From positions 1-58,956 of the forward strand of contig CAYFJX010000010.1 of assembly GCA_964343705.1 (NCBI GenBank): DNA of 58,956 nt. Reading direction: 5' to 3'. This stretch comes from JAUSFM01 sp964343705 (GTDB taxonomy: Archaea > Nanobdellota > Nanobdellia > Woesearchaeales > UBA12501). Below are positions 49,240 through 58,914 of this stretch, in pieces. The notes beneath the pieces were generated by a model. That model was not told where the DNA came from, did not search any database, and saw nothing but the letters and a program-made list of their open reading frames with translations. Both the position numbers and the translations under genes were made by a program. Each line of letters opens with the position of its first letter. Position 1 is the first letter of the stretch.

Positions 49240-50235
49240 ATGACAAAAACCACTGAAAAATCAAGAATCCAACATCCTGCTGAAAGATACCCCATGAAAC
49301 AAGGGTTTATAGAGCGATACCAAGAGCTCACTGACTTTGAGGCATTCAAGAAATGCTCTTACACCTTCTTGCGTAAGTCAATACGTGTTAACACACTCAA
49401 GACCACTGTTGCTGCAGTAAAAAAGCGGCTTACAGCGGATTGGAACCTCACACCTGTTCCTTGGTGCAAAGAAGGCATGTGGATTGAGCACAAAGGAGTC
49501 ATTGATGAGAAAGGTGAACTCAAAAAACGTAGAGACATAGGAAACCTTCCTGAACATGTTCTTGGCCATATTTATGTGCAAGAAGCTGCATCCATGCTAC
49601 CCCCTGTTGTCTTGGAACCCAAGCAAGGAGATGTTGTGCTTGATATGTGTGCTGCACCAGGCTCAAAAACAACACAAATCGCTCAATATATGAAAAACAC
49701 AGGGATTATCCTTGCAAATGACATCAACCACCACCGACTTGCATCATTAGGTGTTAATATTCAGCGTTGTGGCATAAGCAATACTATCCTTACCCAGATG
49801 AAAGGACACCGATTTAAGAAAACAGACATTATGTTTGATAAAATACTTGTTGATGCTCCCTGCTCTGGCACAGGCACTATTCGAAAATCATACCGAGTTC
49901 TCAGTGATTGGAGCCCAGGCCTTATTCGAAGAATTGCAGGCACGCAAAAAACACTCATACAAACAGCGTTTGACATACTAAAACCTGGAGGAAGTATGGT
50001 GTACTCCACATGCACATGCGAACCAGAAGAAAATGAAGCAATTGTAAGTCACTTATTAGACCTGTACCCTGAGGCAAAGCTTGAAACTTTCCCATTAACC
50101 ATCAAAAAAGCCAAGCCTATCACTGAATGGCAAGGTGAAACATACCACAAAGATGTTGCAAAATGCCTGCGTATTTGGCCTCAAGACAATGATAGTGAGG
50201 GATTTTTTGTAGCGAAAATCAAGAAAAAAGCCTAA
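49240..50235 (+). CDS. NOL1/NOP2/Sun family RNA (cytosine-C5)-methyltransferase
   Basis: 331 residues. The N-terminal RNA-binding part (RKSIRVNTLKTTVAAVKKRL) is followed by the motif I segment DMCAAPGSKTTQIAQYM, motif IV VDAPCSGTGTIRK (a conserved cysteine) and motif VI YSTCTCEPEENEAIV (catalytic cysteine). It makes m5C in tRNA or rRNA. It follows the FmrO-like gene by 38 bases and they may be co-transcribed, forming an rRNA/tRNA modification pair. Confidence 0.95.
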   Translation: MTKTTEKSRIQHPAERYPMKQGFIERYQELTDFEAFKKCSYTFLRKSIRVNTLKTTVAAVKKRLTADWNLTPVPWCKEGMWIEHKGVIDEKGELKKRRDIGNLPEHVLGHIYVQEAASMLPPVVLEPKQGDVVLDMCAAPGSKTTQIAQYMKNTGIILANDINHHRLASLGVNIQRCGISNTILTQMKGHRFKKTDIMFDKILVDAPCSGTGTIRKSYRVLSDWSPGLIRRIAGTQKTLIQTAFDILKPGGSMVYSTCTCEPEENEAIVSHLLDLYPEAKLETFPLTIKKAKPITEWQGETYHKDVAKCLRIWPQDNDSEGFFVAKIKKKA

Positions 50236-50312
50236 ATAACCCCCCCCTTTAAACCACCACAAAGTAGTAAATAATAGAAAGATTTATATATACAGAAGCC
50301 TTTTCTTAAGAC

Positions 50313-51653
50313 ATGAACAAAATAGGCAGAGCCATAGCAGGATTGACAGCAGTAATCATTTCTCAGATTGCAACACCTGATTTTAGTTATGCCCAGCCTG
50401 ACTCAAGCGCCCAAAGTGCAGAATACCCCGATGAAACAGGAGTACCCTCAAAACTGTTAGGGTGCATGGTCTCAAGTGATGATAAAGATTTTCTTGAAAG
50501 AGGATACCAGCAAGTAAGAAAAAAAATAAAGGATACAAACGGACTTAAAGACGCTTATTGTACTTTTGCAAGAGGAATATCTAAATTTACAGATACTGAG
50601 GCAATCCGCACAGCAATTTCACTGGCTCAACAAATAGGATCTGACAAACATGACCCAATGGTAGGTGTAATGCACATACTGCTAGGACAGCATTTGTTAG
50701 AAGAAGCTGGAAAAATGCGATTACTTCTGGATTCCTGGCCAAATGTCTATGCAAAAGCTGGAAGTGCTGAAGAAGCAAGACTACATCTCAGATTTGAAGA
50801 TCAACATAAGGTAAAAGCAAAAGCAATGACAACAAGAGGAATAGCGCACACTGAAAAAGGACTCGCGTATCTGATGAGCCATGGCAAACCAACTGAAGAA
50901 CTCCGCAACATCACAGAATCCGCATACAAAGATCTCATTGACTCTGGCCAAGTAGACAAAAAAAGGTTGCCACTGTACCAAAAAAATATGAAAGAACTGC
51001 AAAAAGGAAAGACCCCTTCAGCAATTATTGATCCCCTCACTGTTATAACTCCTTCGACAGGTTTACCCCCCTTAGTTGATACTAGCGAAGATGTACCTAT
51101 CTCAGCCTCAAAACTGCTTGGTTGTGAAGTTCCTCGTGTACAAAAAAGATTGCTTGAAAAGAGATATAAAAAAGCAGGAGTACAACACCCTGATCTCAAA
51201 AAAGCATATTGCTCATTTGCAGAAGCATTAACATATGAAGATAAACAAGCATTTGAGTTAGCAATTGCTGCAATGGAATCTGCACAAGCAGAACAAGTTG
51301 ACCCAATGGCAGGAATAATACATATTTATTTTGGTCAAGCACTAGCAGAGCAAAACATTCCATTCCCCTACAATCCAGTCTCATGGGATAAGGCATATGA
51401 AGCATTAAAAAAACAAGGAGAATCAGAAGTACAAACAAAGATGCGACTTGTGAATGAACATGAAGCAAAAAAAGCTGCACAAAAAGAAAGAGCACTACAA
51501 GAATTTGAAAAAGGAGTGGCCTATCTAGTAAAAAAGGGCATACCTACAAAAACATTTGAAGATATTGCTCGAGCCGCATGTGAAGAGATTCTTTGGGAAT
51601 ACAGAAACCAACCTGAAAGAAGGGTGCAGTGTGAAACACTGATGCAACGTTAA
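50313..51653 (+). CDS. Secreted protein with two tandem repeats, 446 aa
   Basis: Signal peptide (GRAIAGLTAVIISQIATPDF) then two homologous units: about 45-230 (KLLGCMVSSDDKDFLERGYQ ... DAYCTFARGIS) and 270-445 (KLLGCEVPRVQKRLLEKRYK ... KAYCSFAEALT). Each has matching cysteines and helices (ADPMVGVMHI-like, DPMAGIIHIY), suggesting an internal duplication of an alpha-helical TPR-like unit. A TATA-like TTTATATATAC lies upstream. Family unknown. Confidence 0.72.
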   Translation: MNKIGRAIAGLTAVIISQIATPDFSYAQPDSSAQSAEYPDETGVPSKLLGCMVSSDDKDFLERGYQQVRKKIKDTNGLKDAYCTFARGISKFTDTEAIRTAISLAQQIGSDKHDPMVGVMHILLGQHLLEEAGKMRLLLDSWPNVYAKAGSAEEARLHLRFEDQHKVKAKAMTTRGIAHTEKGLAYLMSHGKPTEELRNITESAYKDLIDSGQVDKKRLPLYQKNMKELQKGKTPSAIIDPLTVITPSTGLPPLVDTSEDVPISASKLLGCEVPRVQKRLLEKRYKKAGVQHPDLKKAYCSFAEALTYEDKQAFELAIAAMESAQAEQVDPMAGIIHIYFGQALAEQNIPFPYNPVSWDKAYEALKKQGESEVQTKMRLVNEHEAKKAAQKERALQEFEKGVAYLVKKGIPTKTFEDIARAACEEILWEYRNQPERRVQCETLMQR

Positions 51654-52288
51654 ACTCGATAGGCCTGTTTATTCCTTCTTATTAAAAACCAGATTAGACC
51701 AAGTACCAAAAATAAAACCAACACCACCCACAACCAACTCATACTTTTTTGTTCTTGAGAGTCAATTAATTCTACCTTTTCCCCTATCTCGACTTCATCC
51801 TGAGCACTAGGTTGCATTGTTTCTTGATTAATCCACTCGTCAGTTACTGCAGCACTGTTACTCTTTTTATTGACGTCAAAGCCACCAACATCCACCTCAA
51901 GTAATACATCACCCTCTTTGCTCAGCTGCAGTTTGTCTGCAGAAACATACGGAAGATTCAATGTAAATTTGTATTTTTCCAATCGGTGTGGACTTGCTTC
52001 AAAAGGATCAAGTGCATTTTTACCAAGTAGATTCTTGTCGAGTAGGAAAGTGTTTTTCAAAGAAAAATTACCTTCTAACACAACCCCCTCTTTGCCAATA
52101 AAGGAATATGTATGGCTGCCTGTTGTGTCAAGTTCCACACCTTCTAGCAGAGGAAACACTGTTGATCTGACCAGTGAGAACTTCCCCTCGTTGTATTGGA
52201 CATCAACAGCGTAATAATTTTCTTGCACAGCAGAAGCTGCACTAATCAAAAGGAGTAAAATGCCCAGGTACACATATTGCTTCTTCAT
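51650..52288 (-). CDS. Secreted/membrane protein, 212 aa
   Basis: Starts inside the upstream stop (ATGA, 52285-52288). Signal peptide (YVYLGILLLLISAASAVQEN) at the N terminus and a single C-terminal transmembrane helix (WLWVVLVLFLVLGLIWFLIR) followed by RRNKQ: a type I membrane protein with a beta-rich extracellular domain between. Function unknown. Last gene of a three-gene operon of exported proteins. Confidence 0.7.
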   Translation of the reverse strand: MKKQYVYLGILLLLISAASAVQENYYAVDVQYNEGKFSLVRSTVFPLLEGVELDTTGSHTYSFIGKEGVVLEGNFSLKNTFLLDKNLLGKNALDPFEASPHRLEKYKFTLNLPYVSADKLQLSKEGDVLLEVDVGGFDVNKKSNSAAVTDEWINQETMQPSAQDEVEIGEKVELIDSQEQKSMSWLWVVLVLFLVLGLIWFLIRRNKQAYRV

Positions 52289-54258
52289 GTCAAACACGCT
52301 CGTCTTGCTGCGGTTATCTCTTCCCTTGAATGTTTGCCGGTATAAAATGATCTAATCCCACTTGTCATTGCTTCACAGGTTTGCTGATCAGGAAATTCAA
52401 TTTTATGTCCCTGTATATCCTGCACAAAACGTTTCCAATTATAAGCATGTGGCTTGTCAGCGTTTGATCGGGCAACAAGGTACATATTGAGGGTTGCAGC
52501 TTGCATACTATTGAGATCTCCTTTCCCAATAAGTGGACCACTTGCGCAGCCTGCAATAACAGGGTTATTAATTGAAGGACGTGTTGGAAAACGTTTACCC
52601 TCACCAGAATATAACAAGTTCACAGGGATGTGAAGATTTGCTTCTTTTGGATCAGCATGGTCATTAACAACAAGAATAAACTCATCTTTACTATGTGTTT
52701 CGCCACTATGCCCAGCAAAACTAAGAGGAATTTTATTTTCCTGAGCAAATCCAAGTAACTGCCCAACAAATTTGTGGTTTTCACCAACTCCTTGTTCACG
52801 GGCAGAATACCTAAACTTATCAAGGTCAAACATAATAACCGGCCGATCAGGCCTCCTATTTGCAAGCCAAGATTGACGATTTGTTTCCCAAAGCTCTTCT
52901 TCCTCACCGAGAGACATACCAACAACACCTGTACGCGCACCAATCAGAACAATATTTGGTTTGATGACTTTATCTTTAACACGAGGTCCAATATGCTCTT
53001 GCAAATCAACATCCCCCAATTCATTAAACTGAACAGAGTAATATTTTGTCTTGTCACCTAAATTAACATTATTTTTATGAAAGGAAACTCTGTTGTCAGA
53101 CTCGCCTGCAAAAAAAAGATTCATATCATACAAGTCATACGCTTCTTCCCCAGACTGCAATAAACTATCTTTTGATCGTAGTTCAGAAATAAAATGGCCG
53201 TCCTCAGCTCTTATATAATGATTATCATTTAGAATTTGCGCGTCACCCTGCACCTCAGTTTCACCAGTTTTAGCGTAAAAAGCAACTCGTGACTCAACAC
53301 CTAATTTCTTATTTGCAGTTGGAATAAATGTAACTACATGACCATTCCTTATTTTTCTTTTTTTGTGTGACTTTATCCCCTTTCCTTTATAATCAAATAA
53401 GAAACCACTTCCTGAAAGCTCAATCTGATCCTTGCTCACATACAACTTATTTTCATACACATCACCAAATCGTAATGGATTAGGCAGCAATTCAACTCGG
53501 TTCTTGCCCTTTATTTTAACATCACCAACACCTGCAAAAGTTGTCACACCTGGAAGGACAAACACCTTACCTCCCCTAAAGTAAAATTGACCCTGTAATA
53601 CTTTCCTTTTCACACCAGAGCCACTCCCAAAATGGAGTGTACTAGCTTTTCCCCCATTTAATACCACTGCATAATCAGAATCCTTGCTGGGCTTGAGTGT
53701 TGCTTTCTTTTTTATTGTAACAACAATACTCCCTCCCTCAAACATTTGTACTTGTGCACCTATCCCCTTAATATCTTTTAAAGGAAGCTTCCCCATGCCT
53801 CGATTAGATAACATCCCATCTTTAAGTGAACACGCACCTGCTCGACACTGTTGTAAATCAATTGTCGCCTTAAACTTTTTTCTAAAATATTTTTTTAATG
53901 CTACTTGGCCAATTTTTTGTAAGTCCTCAATACCTTCTTGACCTGGACCCACATTTGCTTCTATTTGTTTGACTGTTAACTGTTGACCTTTACCTGCCCA
54001 GATTGCTTCGTTAACATCTATTTCTGCTGCGTACTGAGCAGGAATCTTCTGAAGATTAAACGTTGGATTCTTGTAATCAACCATGCCCCATTCAACCTTA
54101 CTCCAGTCTTTGATTGAAGAGTAATCACCTTGCACATAATCAAATTTTTCTGGGTTTTTAGGATCAAACTTATTGCTTAACTCTATTTCGTCATCTGCCA
54201 CAACTGCGTATGAAATTACCACTAGGAGTGCCAGACATAAAAGGGGTTTAAATTTCAT
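52285..54258 (-). CDS. Large secreted protein, 657 aa
   Basis: Signal peptide (FKPLLCLALLVVISYAVVAD). Residues about 130-400 consist of many short beta strands (for example GSIVVTIKKKATLKPSKDSD, KGKNRVELLPNPLRFGDVYE) like a beta-helix. The C-terminal third is alpha/beta and contains the segment IPLSFAGHSGETHSKDEF with NPVIAGCASGPLIGKGDLN. No firm family. Overlaps both neighbours by ATGA. Confidence 0.7.
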   Translation of the reverse strand: MKFKPLLCLALLVVISYAVVADDEIELSNKFDPKNPEKFDYVQGDYSSIKDWSKVEWGMVDYKNPTFNLQKIPAQYAAEIDVNEAIWAGKGQQLTVKQIEANVGPGQEGIEDLQKIGQVALKKYFRKKFKATIDLQQCRAGACSLKDGMLSNRGMGKLPLKDIKGIGAQVQMFEGGSIVVTIKKKATLKPSKDSDYAVVLNGGKASTLHFGSGSGVKRKVLQGQFYFRGGKVFVLPGVTTFAGVGDVKIKGKNRVELLPNPLRFGDVYENKLYVSKDQIELSGSGFLFDYKGKGIKSHKKRKIRNGHVVTFIPTANKKLGVESRVAFYAKTGETEVQGDAQILNDNHYIRAEDGHFISELRSKDSLLQSGEEAYDLYDMNLFFAGESDNRVSFHKNNVNLGDKTKYYSVQFNELGDVDLQEHIGPRVKDKVIKPNIVLIGARTGVVGMSLGEEEELWETNRQSWLANRRPDRPVIMFDLDKFRYSAREQGVGENHKFVGQLLGFAQENKIPLSFAGHSGETHSKDEFILVVNDHADPKEANLHIPVNLLYSGEGKRFPTRPSINNPVIAGCASGPLIGKGDLNSMQAATLNMYLVARSNADKPHAYNWKRFVQDIQGHKIEFPDQQTCEAMTSGIRSFYTGKHSREEITAARRACLT

Positions 54259-55037
54259 TGTTCCTCCCTCACTGGAAATTCAATAACTGGATCTTCTTCT
54301 GGCAAGACATACTTCACTGCAAATCGGTAAAGCAATTTCTCATTAGGATCTCGGATAACATAAAAGAAAGTATCTTCTGTAAATTTTACAACATTAACAC
54401 GCACATTATTATCAACTGCAACATCACGCACACAGTCAAGACATGTTCCGCTATACTGTGGAACAAGTTCTGCAAGTTCTTTGCTTGCATCATAGAGCTG
54501 CATAAAAGGCGACAAAAGATTTGCATTAAACTCACTCAGTGTGACTGTTTCTTGATCTTCTTGAATACTAATAGGAAACTGCATAGTTGCAGAAACACTT
54601 TTTTCTCCAATGGTTGTTGTTACTGTTGGTGCTTCAAATGTGATTGGAACGTGAAAGCCCTCAAAGTTTTTTGTACAAAATCGAAGCTGAGTTGCAATAT
54701 ACTCACCCAGCCGAGCTTGAATCTGTTCCAAGGTTGGAACATGCATGTCACCAGTATGAAAATAAAAGGGCGCGTTTCTATGTGCCCCCTCTGAAGAAAG
54801 TTCAGGAAGCACAGCATAACCACCCTGTTCAGCAAGTAACATAAGCCCGCCTGTAAGTGTTTCTTGCAAACAAGATTGGACAAAAACACGAACTTGTGCA
54901 GAAGATAACATGCCTTCACGTTCTGCCATATCCTTGCCTTTGCCAAGAGATTCTTGCACAAACAAATAGCCGCCAACTAGGGCAACAAGAAGTATTCCAA
55001 CTACAATAAACGCTGTTACTTGCCCTCTTTTTGACAT
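54255..55037 (-). CDS. Secreted protein with archaeal class III-like signal segment, 260 aa
   Basis: MSKRGQVTAFIVVGILLVAL at the start resembles the basic-GQ-hydrophobic class III (pilin-like) or N-terminal anchor sequences common in DPANN secreted proteins. The body carries conserved cysteines (QSCLQ near residue 56; CLDCVRDVAVDNNVRVNVVK later) and beta strands (FYVIRDPNEKLLYRFAVKYV). It opens a three-gene translationally coupled operon. Confidence 0.7.
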   Translation of the reverse strand: MSKRGQVTAFIVVGILLVALVGGYLFVQESLGKGKDMAEREGMLSSAQVRVFVQSCLQETLTGGLMLLAEQGGYAVLPELSSEGAHRNAPFYFHTGDMHVPTLEQIQARLGEYIATQLRFCTKNFEGFHVPITFEAPTVTTTIGEKSVSATMQFPISIQEDQETVTLSEFNANLLSPFMQLYDASKELAELVPQYSGTCLDCVRDVAVDNNVRVNVVKFTEDTFFYVIRDPNEKLLYRFAVKYVLPEEDPVIEFPVREEQ

Positions 55038-55155
55038 ACACCTTATCAGTCGAGTTGACTATTTAAATATTGCTCAAATCATGACAACATTTATATACGC
55101 TAGAGAGAACAGTAAAATAACATCAAAACACCAATAAAAGACTGAGGTGGCATTT

Positions 55156-55359
55156 ATGGCAAAAAAAAGAGGCGTAACAAAAATGTCTGGCAAGGACCTT
55201 AAGATATATGGAAAAGGACGAGGATACCCTATTGGTCAAAAACCACGATTCTTGCTTAAGCCAAAAATGGACATTATGTTTGAAGTAAAAGCAGGCAAAG
55301 CAGTAAACATTACAAAAGTACCTCGTGTTGTAGGAAGCAAACGTCGACAATACGCGTAA
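55156..55359 (+). CDS. Small basic protein, 67 aa
   Basis: Not recognised. The ATG at 55156 has GAGGTGG 8 bases upstream and is preferred over the GTG at 55147. MAKKRGVTKMSGKDLKIYGK then GRGYPIGQKPRFLLKPKMDI and IMFEVKAGKAVNITKVPRVV: beta-rich, basic, small. It could be a nucleic-acid or ribosome-binding protein. A TATA-like TTTATATACG lies upstream at about 55090. Confidence 0.65.
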   Translation: MAKKRGVTKMSGKDLKIYGKGRGYPIGQKPRFLLKPKMDIMFEVKAGKAVNITKVPRVVGSKRRQYA

Positions 55360-55389
55360 AACAAAAAACACTAAAGGAATGCGATAAGG

Positions 55390-56019
55390 ATGAAATATTT
55401 TAATGAGCCAGGAATCAAAAAGTTCCAGTATGGCTGGTTTAACAGTTCTAATATTGAAATTCGTGACTTAACTAAAGCATGGATTGCAATATCACTTGCG
55501 TTTGCAATCCTCTTAAATCACGGCCTTGGTTTTTCATCCCGTTTTGTTATGATCTTTCTTATCTCAGCATTTACAGTAGGTGTTGGTTTTTTACTTCATG
55601 AAATGGGACATAAGATTGTAGCACAAAAGTATGGCTGTGTTGCTGAGTTTCGCTCGTTTGATCAAATGCTCTTACTCGCAGTGTTCTTCTCTTTTTTTGG
55701 ATTTATACTTGCTGCACCCGGAGCTGTTATGATTGGGGGCAGACACGTTTCAATAAGCAGGAATGGAAAGATATCTGTTGCAGGCCCTTTGATTAATGTG
55801 ATTCTTGCATTATTTTTTCTGCTTGCACTACAAGTTCACAACACCTATGCACTGCGTGTTGGTCTTGCCATAAATGCCTTGCTTGCCTTGTTTAACATGA
55901 TCCCTATTGGTAATTTTGATGGACGTAAGATACTTGCGTGGAATCGTTGGGTGTGGGGCTCAGTCGCGCTGATGGGTGCAGGATTAATGTATGCCAGCAT
56001 GCAATATGGTTGGTTATAG
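55390..56019 (+). CDS. M50-family intramembrane metalloprotease
   Basis: 209 residues with several membrane helices. GVGFLLHEMGHKIVAQKYGC holds HExxH (H70, E71, H74), and NMIPIGNFDGRKILAWNRW the second metal motif with DG. These are the site-2 protease/rhomboid-like M50 hallmarks. The protein is short, without a PDZ domain. Substrate unknown; the nearby TM-rich neighbours may be co-expressed. Confidence 0.92.
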   Translation: MKYFNEPGIKKFQYGWFNSSNIEIRDLTKAWIAISLAFAILLNHGLGFSSRFVMIFLISAFTVGVGFLLHEMGHKIVAQKYGCVAEFRSFDQMLLLAVFFSFFGFILAAPGAVMIGGRHVSISRNGKISVAGPLINVILALFFLLALQVHNTYALRVGLAINALLALFNMIPIGNFDGRKILAWNRWVWGSVALMGAGLMYASMQYGWL

Positions 56020-56057
56020 AGAAAAAATATAAGTAAAGGAGTATTAGTTAAGCAATT

Positions 56058-56411
56058 ATGGAAGGTTTAAGCACTATTGGGTTAATAATCGCGATACTAC
56101 TCGGAGCATTATTAGTAATGAAACTGATCAAAGTTGCAGTAAAAACAGCAGTTAGTCTTGCCCTTGTTGCAGTTGTTATTGTTGGAGGACTGGCACTTGT
56201 TTCTTTTTTAGATGGTGAAAACCCTTCCATTGTTGGTCGAGTCACTGATACTGCTTCTGGCATAGCAGAAACAACAGAGGATGTTGTTGATACCACTAAG
56301 AAAACTGTTGAAAAAGTACAGGAAATAAAGCAGGATGTTGAAGAAACTGTTGATGATGTAAAAGGATTTCTGGATACAAACAGTACTGAAGAAGAAGTGG
56401 ATAAAGAGTAA
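56058..56411 (+). CDS. Membrane protein with helical C terminus, 117 aa
   Basis: Two hydrophobic helices (residues about 5-22 and 28-50) followed by a charged amphipathic helix with a regular TxxTVEKVQEIKQDVEETVD pattern. Similar to small YtxH-like or coiled-coil membrane proteins; function unknown. It lies 38 bases after the M50 protease. Confidence 0.65.
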   Translation: MEGLSTIGLIIAILLGALLVMKLIKVAVKTAVSLALVAVVIVGGLALVSFLDGENPSIVGRVTDTASGIAETTEDVVDTTKKTVEKVQEIKQDVEETVDDVKGFLDTNSTEEEVDKE

Positions 56412-56460
56412 TGCTTCCACAACATTTATAAAACCAATTTGGCTTAGTAATCTTTGATCT

Positions 56461-58914
56461 ATGATCTTTAGGAAAAAAAAGAGGGGGGCATCAGATAGTA
56501 AAGCAGGCAAGCTTATTCTATGGTTTGATGAGTTAGGCATAGAAGATGTTCCTTATGTTGGTGGAAAGAATGCTTCACTAGGTGAGATGTATCGTAACCT
56601 CACAAAAAAGAAAGTACGGATTCCTAATGGTTTTGCCATTACCGCAAACGCGTACCGTATACTTATTGAAAAGTCAGGCATTGGGCCATCAATACGAAAA
56701 ATTCTTGCAGGGCTTGACACAAGCAATACCAGGCAACTTGCTGAAAAAGGGCACAAGATTCGCCACCTTATCAGGTCAGCGACACTACCACCTGAATTAG
56801 TGCATGCTATTAGTGTTGCTTACAAACGCATGTGTGTGGAATATGGAAGAGATTGTGATGTTGCGGTGAGAAGTAGTGCAACTGCAGAGGACCTTCCTAC
56901 CGCAAGTTTTGCAGGACAACAAGAAACATACCTCAACGTTAGAGGTGTTCACCATCTTATTGACGCGTGTAAAAATTGTTTTGCAAGCTTGTTCACGAAT
57001 CGCGCAATAAGTTATCGTGTTGATAAAGGATTTGACCATTTCAAAGTTGCCTTGTCAATTGGCGTGCAAAAAATGGTGCGCAGTGATCTTGCATGCAGTG
57101 GAGTTATGTTTTCTATTGATACTGAATCTGGTTTTAAGGATGCCGTGTACCTTACTGGCGCTTATGGACTCGGAGAAAATGTTGTACAAGGAGCAGTGAG
57201 CCCTGACCAGTTTTATATTTTCAAACCAACACTCAAAAAAGGGTTTTATCCTATAATTTCAAAGCAAGTTGGAACAAAGTCAATTAAAATGATTTATGAC
57301 CTGCAAGGCATGAAGAACAGCACAAAGAATGTGAAAGTCACACCTGAAGACCAGAAAAAACTGGTTATTACAGACGACGAAATCATTTTACTTGCAAAAT
57401 GGGCATGCATCATAGAGGATCATTACTCAGAAAAAGCAGGACACTTCAAGCCGATGGATATGGAGTGGGCAAAGGATGGAAAAACAGGAGAACTGTTTAT
57501 TGTCCAGGCTCGGCCTGAAACTGTAATGAGTCAAAAGGACAAAAATGTTATTGAAGAATTCAAACTTAGGAAAAAAGGAAAAACCATAATCAAAGGTAAT
57601 GCTGTTGGTCAACGAATCGGAGCAGGCTCTGCACATGTTATCAAAGACACTAAAGATATTCACTCATTCAAAAAAGGAGAAGTACTTATTACCGATATGA
57701 CTGATCCTGACTGGGAGCCAATCATGAAAATTGCCAGTGCAATTGTAACCAACCGTGGGGGAAGAACGTGCCACGCAGCCATTATCAGTCGGGAATTGGG
57801 CATCCCTTGCCTTGTAGGCACTAAGACTGGAACAGAAGTCATTAAGAACAAACAGCCAGTAACTGTTTCTTGTGCAGAAGGAGATGAAGGCGTGGTGTAT
57901 GAAGGAGTACTACCTATTGATGTTGTCAAACATGACCTTAAGAAACTGCCTAAGACCAAAACAAAGATAATGGTTAACCTGGCGAATCCTGAAATTGCCT
58001 TTGCTACTGCACTCATGCCAACCGCAGGTGTTGGTCTTGCTCGAGAGGAGTTTATTATTAATTCATACATTAAAATACACCCCCTTGCATTAATCCATTA
58101 TAACACACTCAAAGACAAAAAGCTCAAGAAACAAATAGATGAATTAACACTTGGTTACAAAAACAAAGCTGCTTTTTTTGTTGACAAACTTGCAGAAGGC
58201 ATTGCGCGTATTGCAGCTGCTTTTTACCCACGACAAGTCATTTTACGATTTAGTGATTTCAAATCAAACGAGTATGCAAACCTTATTGGTGGCCAGTTGT
58301 TTGAGCCTAAGGAAGATAATCCTATGCTTGGTTGGCGGGGAGCATCACGGTATTACACAGGCAATTTCAAAGAAGCATTTGCACTTGAGTGTAAAGCAAT
58401 CAAAAAAGTCCGAGAAAAAATGGGCTTAAATAATCTTGAGGTTATGATACCTATTTGTCGAACAGTTACTGAAGCAAAACAGATCATAAAAACACTCAGT
58501 GCAAATGGTTTAAAGCAAGGCAAGAACGGATTAAAAGTTATTTGCATGTGTGAAGTTCCTGCAAACGCTATTCTTGCAGGGAAGTTCCTTGATATTTTTG
58601 ATGGGTTTTCAATTGGAAGTAATGACTTGACCCAGTTTACGCTTGCTGTTGATCGGGACAGTGAACTTGTTGCACCCATTTATGACGAGCGAAACGAGGC
58701 AGTACTGCGTTTGATACATAGAGTTATTGATATTGCAAACAAGCGAGGAAAATATGTGGGGATTTGTGGTGAAGGTCCAAGTACATATCCTGATTTCGCC
58801 AAATTCTTAGTCGAGTGTGGAATACAAAGTATGTCACTAACACCTGATTCCATAATGAAGACTATTCTTGCTGTTGCTAAGACTGAAGAAAAGGTAGAGA
58901 AGAGGCTAATATGA
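56461..58914 (+). CDS. ppsA: Phosphoenolpyruvate synthase
   Basis: 817 residues, complete. ATP-grasp-type N-terminal domain (VGGKNASLGEMYRNLTKKKV, VRSSATAEDLPTASFAGQQE). The mobile phospho-histidine domain has GGRTCHAAIISRELGIPCLV. The C-terminal PEP-binding TIM barrel has FEPKEDNPMLGWRGASRYY and IGSNDLTQFTLAVDRDS. Makes PEP from pyruvate and ATP for gluconeogenesis, or works in reverse in some archaea. The TTTATAAA box at about 56425-56432 lies near -28, consistent with a leaderless mRNA. Confidence 0.97.
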   Translation: MIFRKKKRGASDSKAGKLILWFDELGIEDVPYVGGKNASLGEMYRNLTKKKVRIPNGFAITANAYRILIEKSGIGPSIRKILAGLDTSNTRQLAEKGHKIRHLIRSATLPPELVHAISVAYKRMCVEYGRDCDVAVRSSATAEDLPTASFAGQQETYLNVRGVHHLIDACKNCFASLFTNRAISYRVDKGFDHFKVALSIGVQKMVRSDLACSGVMFSIDTESGFKDAVYLTGAYGLGENVVQGAVSPDQFYIFKPTLKKGFYPIISKQVGTKSIKMIYDLQGMKNSTKNVKVTPEDQKKLVITDDEIILLAKWACIIEDHYSEKAGHFKPMDMEWAKDGKTGELFIVQARPETVMSQKDKNVIEEFKLRKKGKTIIKGNAVGQRIGAGSAHVIKDTKDIHSFKKGEVLITDMTDPDWEPIMKIASAIVTNRGGRTCHAAIISRELGIPCLVGTKTGTEVIKNKQPVTVSCAEGDEGVVYEGVLPIDVVKHDLKKLPKTKTKIMVNLANPEIAFATALMPTAGVGLAREEFIINSYIKIHPLALIHYNTLKDKKLKKQIDELTLGYKNKAAFFVDKLAEGIARIAAAFYPRQVILRFSDFKSNEYANLIGGQLFEPKEDNPMLGWRGASRYYTGNFKEAFALECKAIKKVREKMGLNNLEVMIPICRTVTEAKQIIKTLSANGLKQGKNGLKVICMCEVPANAILAGKFLDIFDGFSIGSNDLTQFTLAVDRDSELVAPIYDERNEAVLRLIHRVIDIANKRGKYVGICGEGPSTYPDFAKFLVECGIQSMSLTPDSIMKTILAVAKTEEKVEKRLI

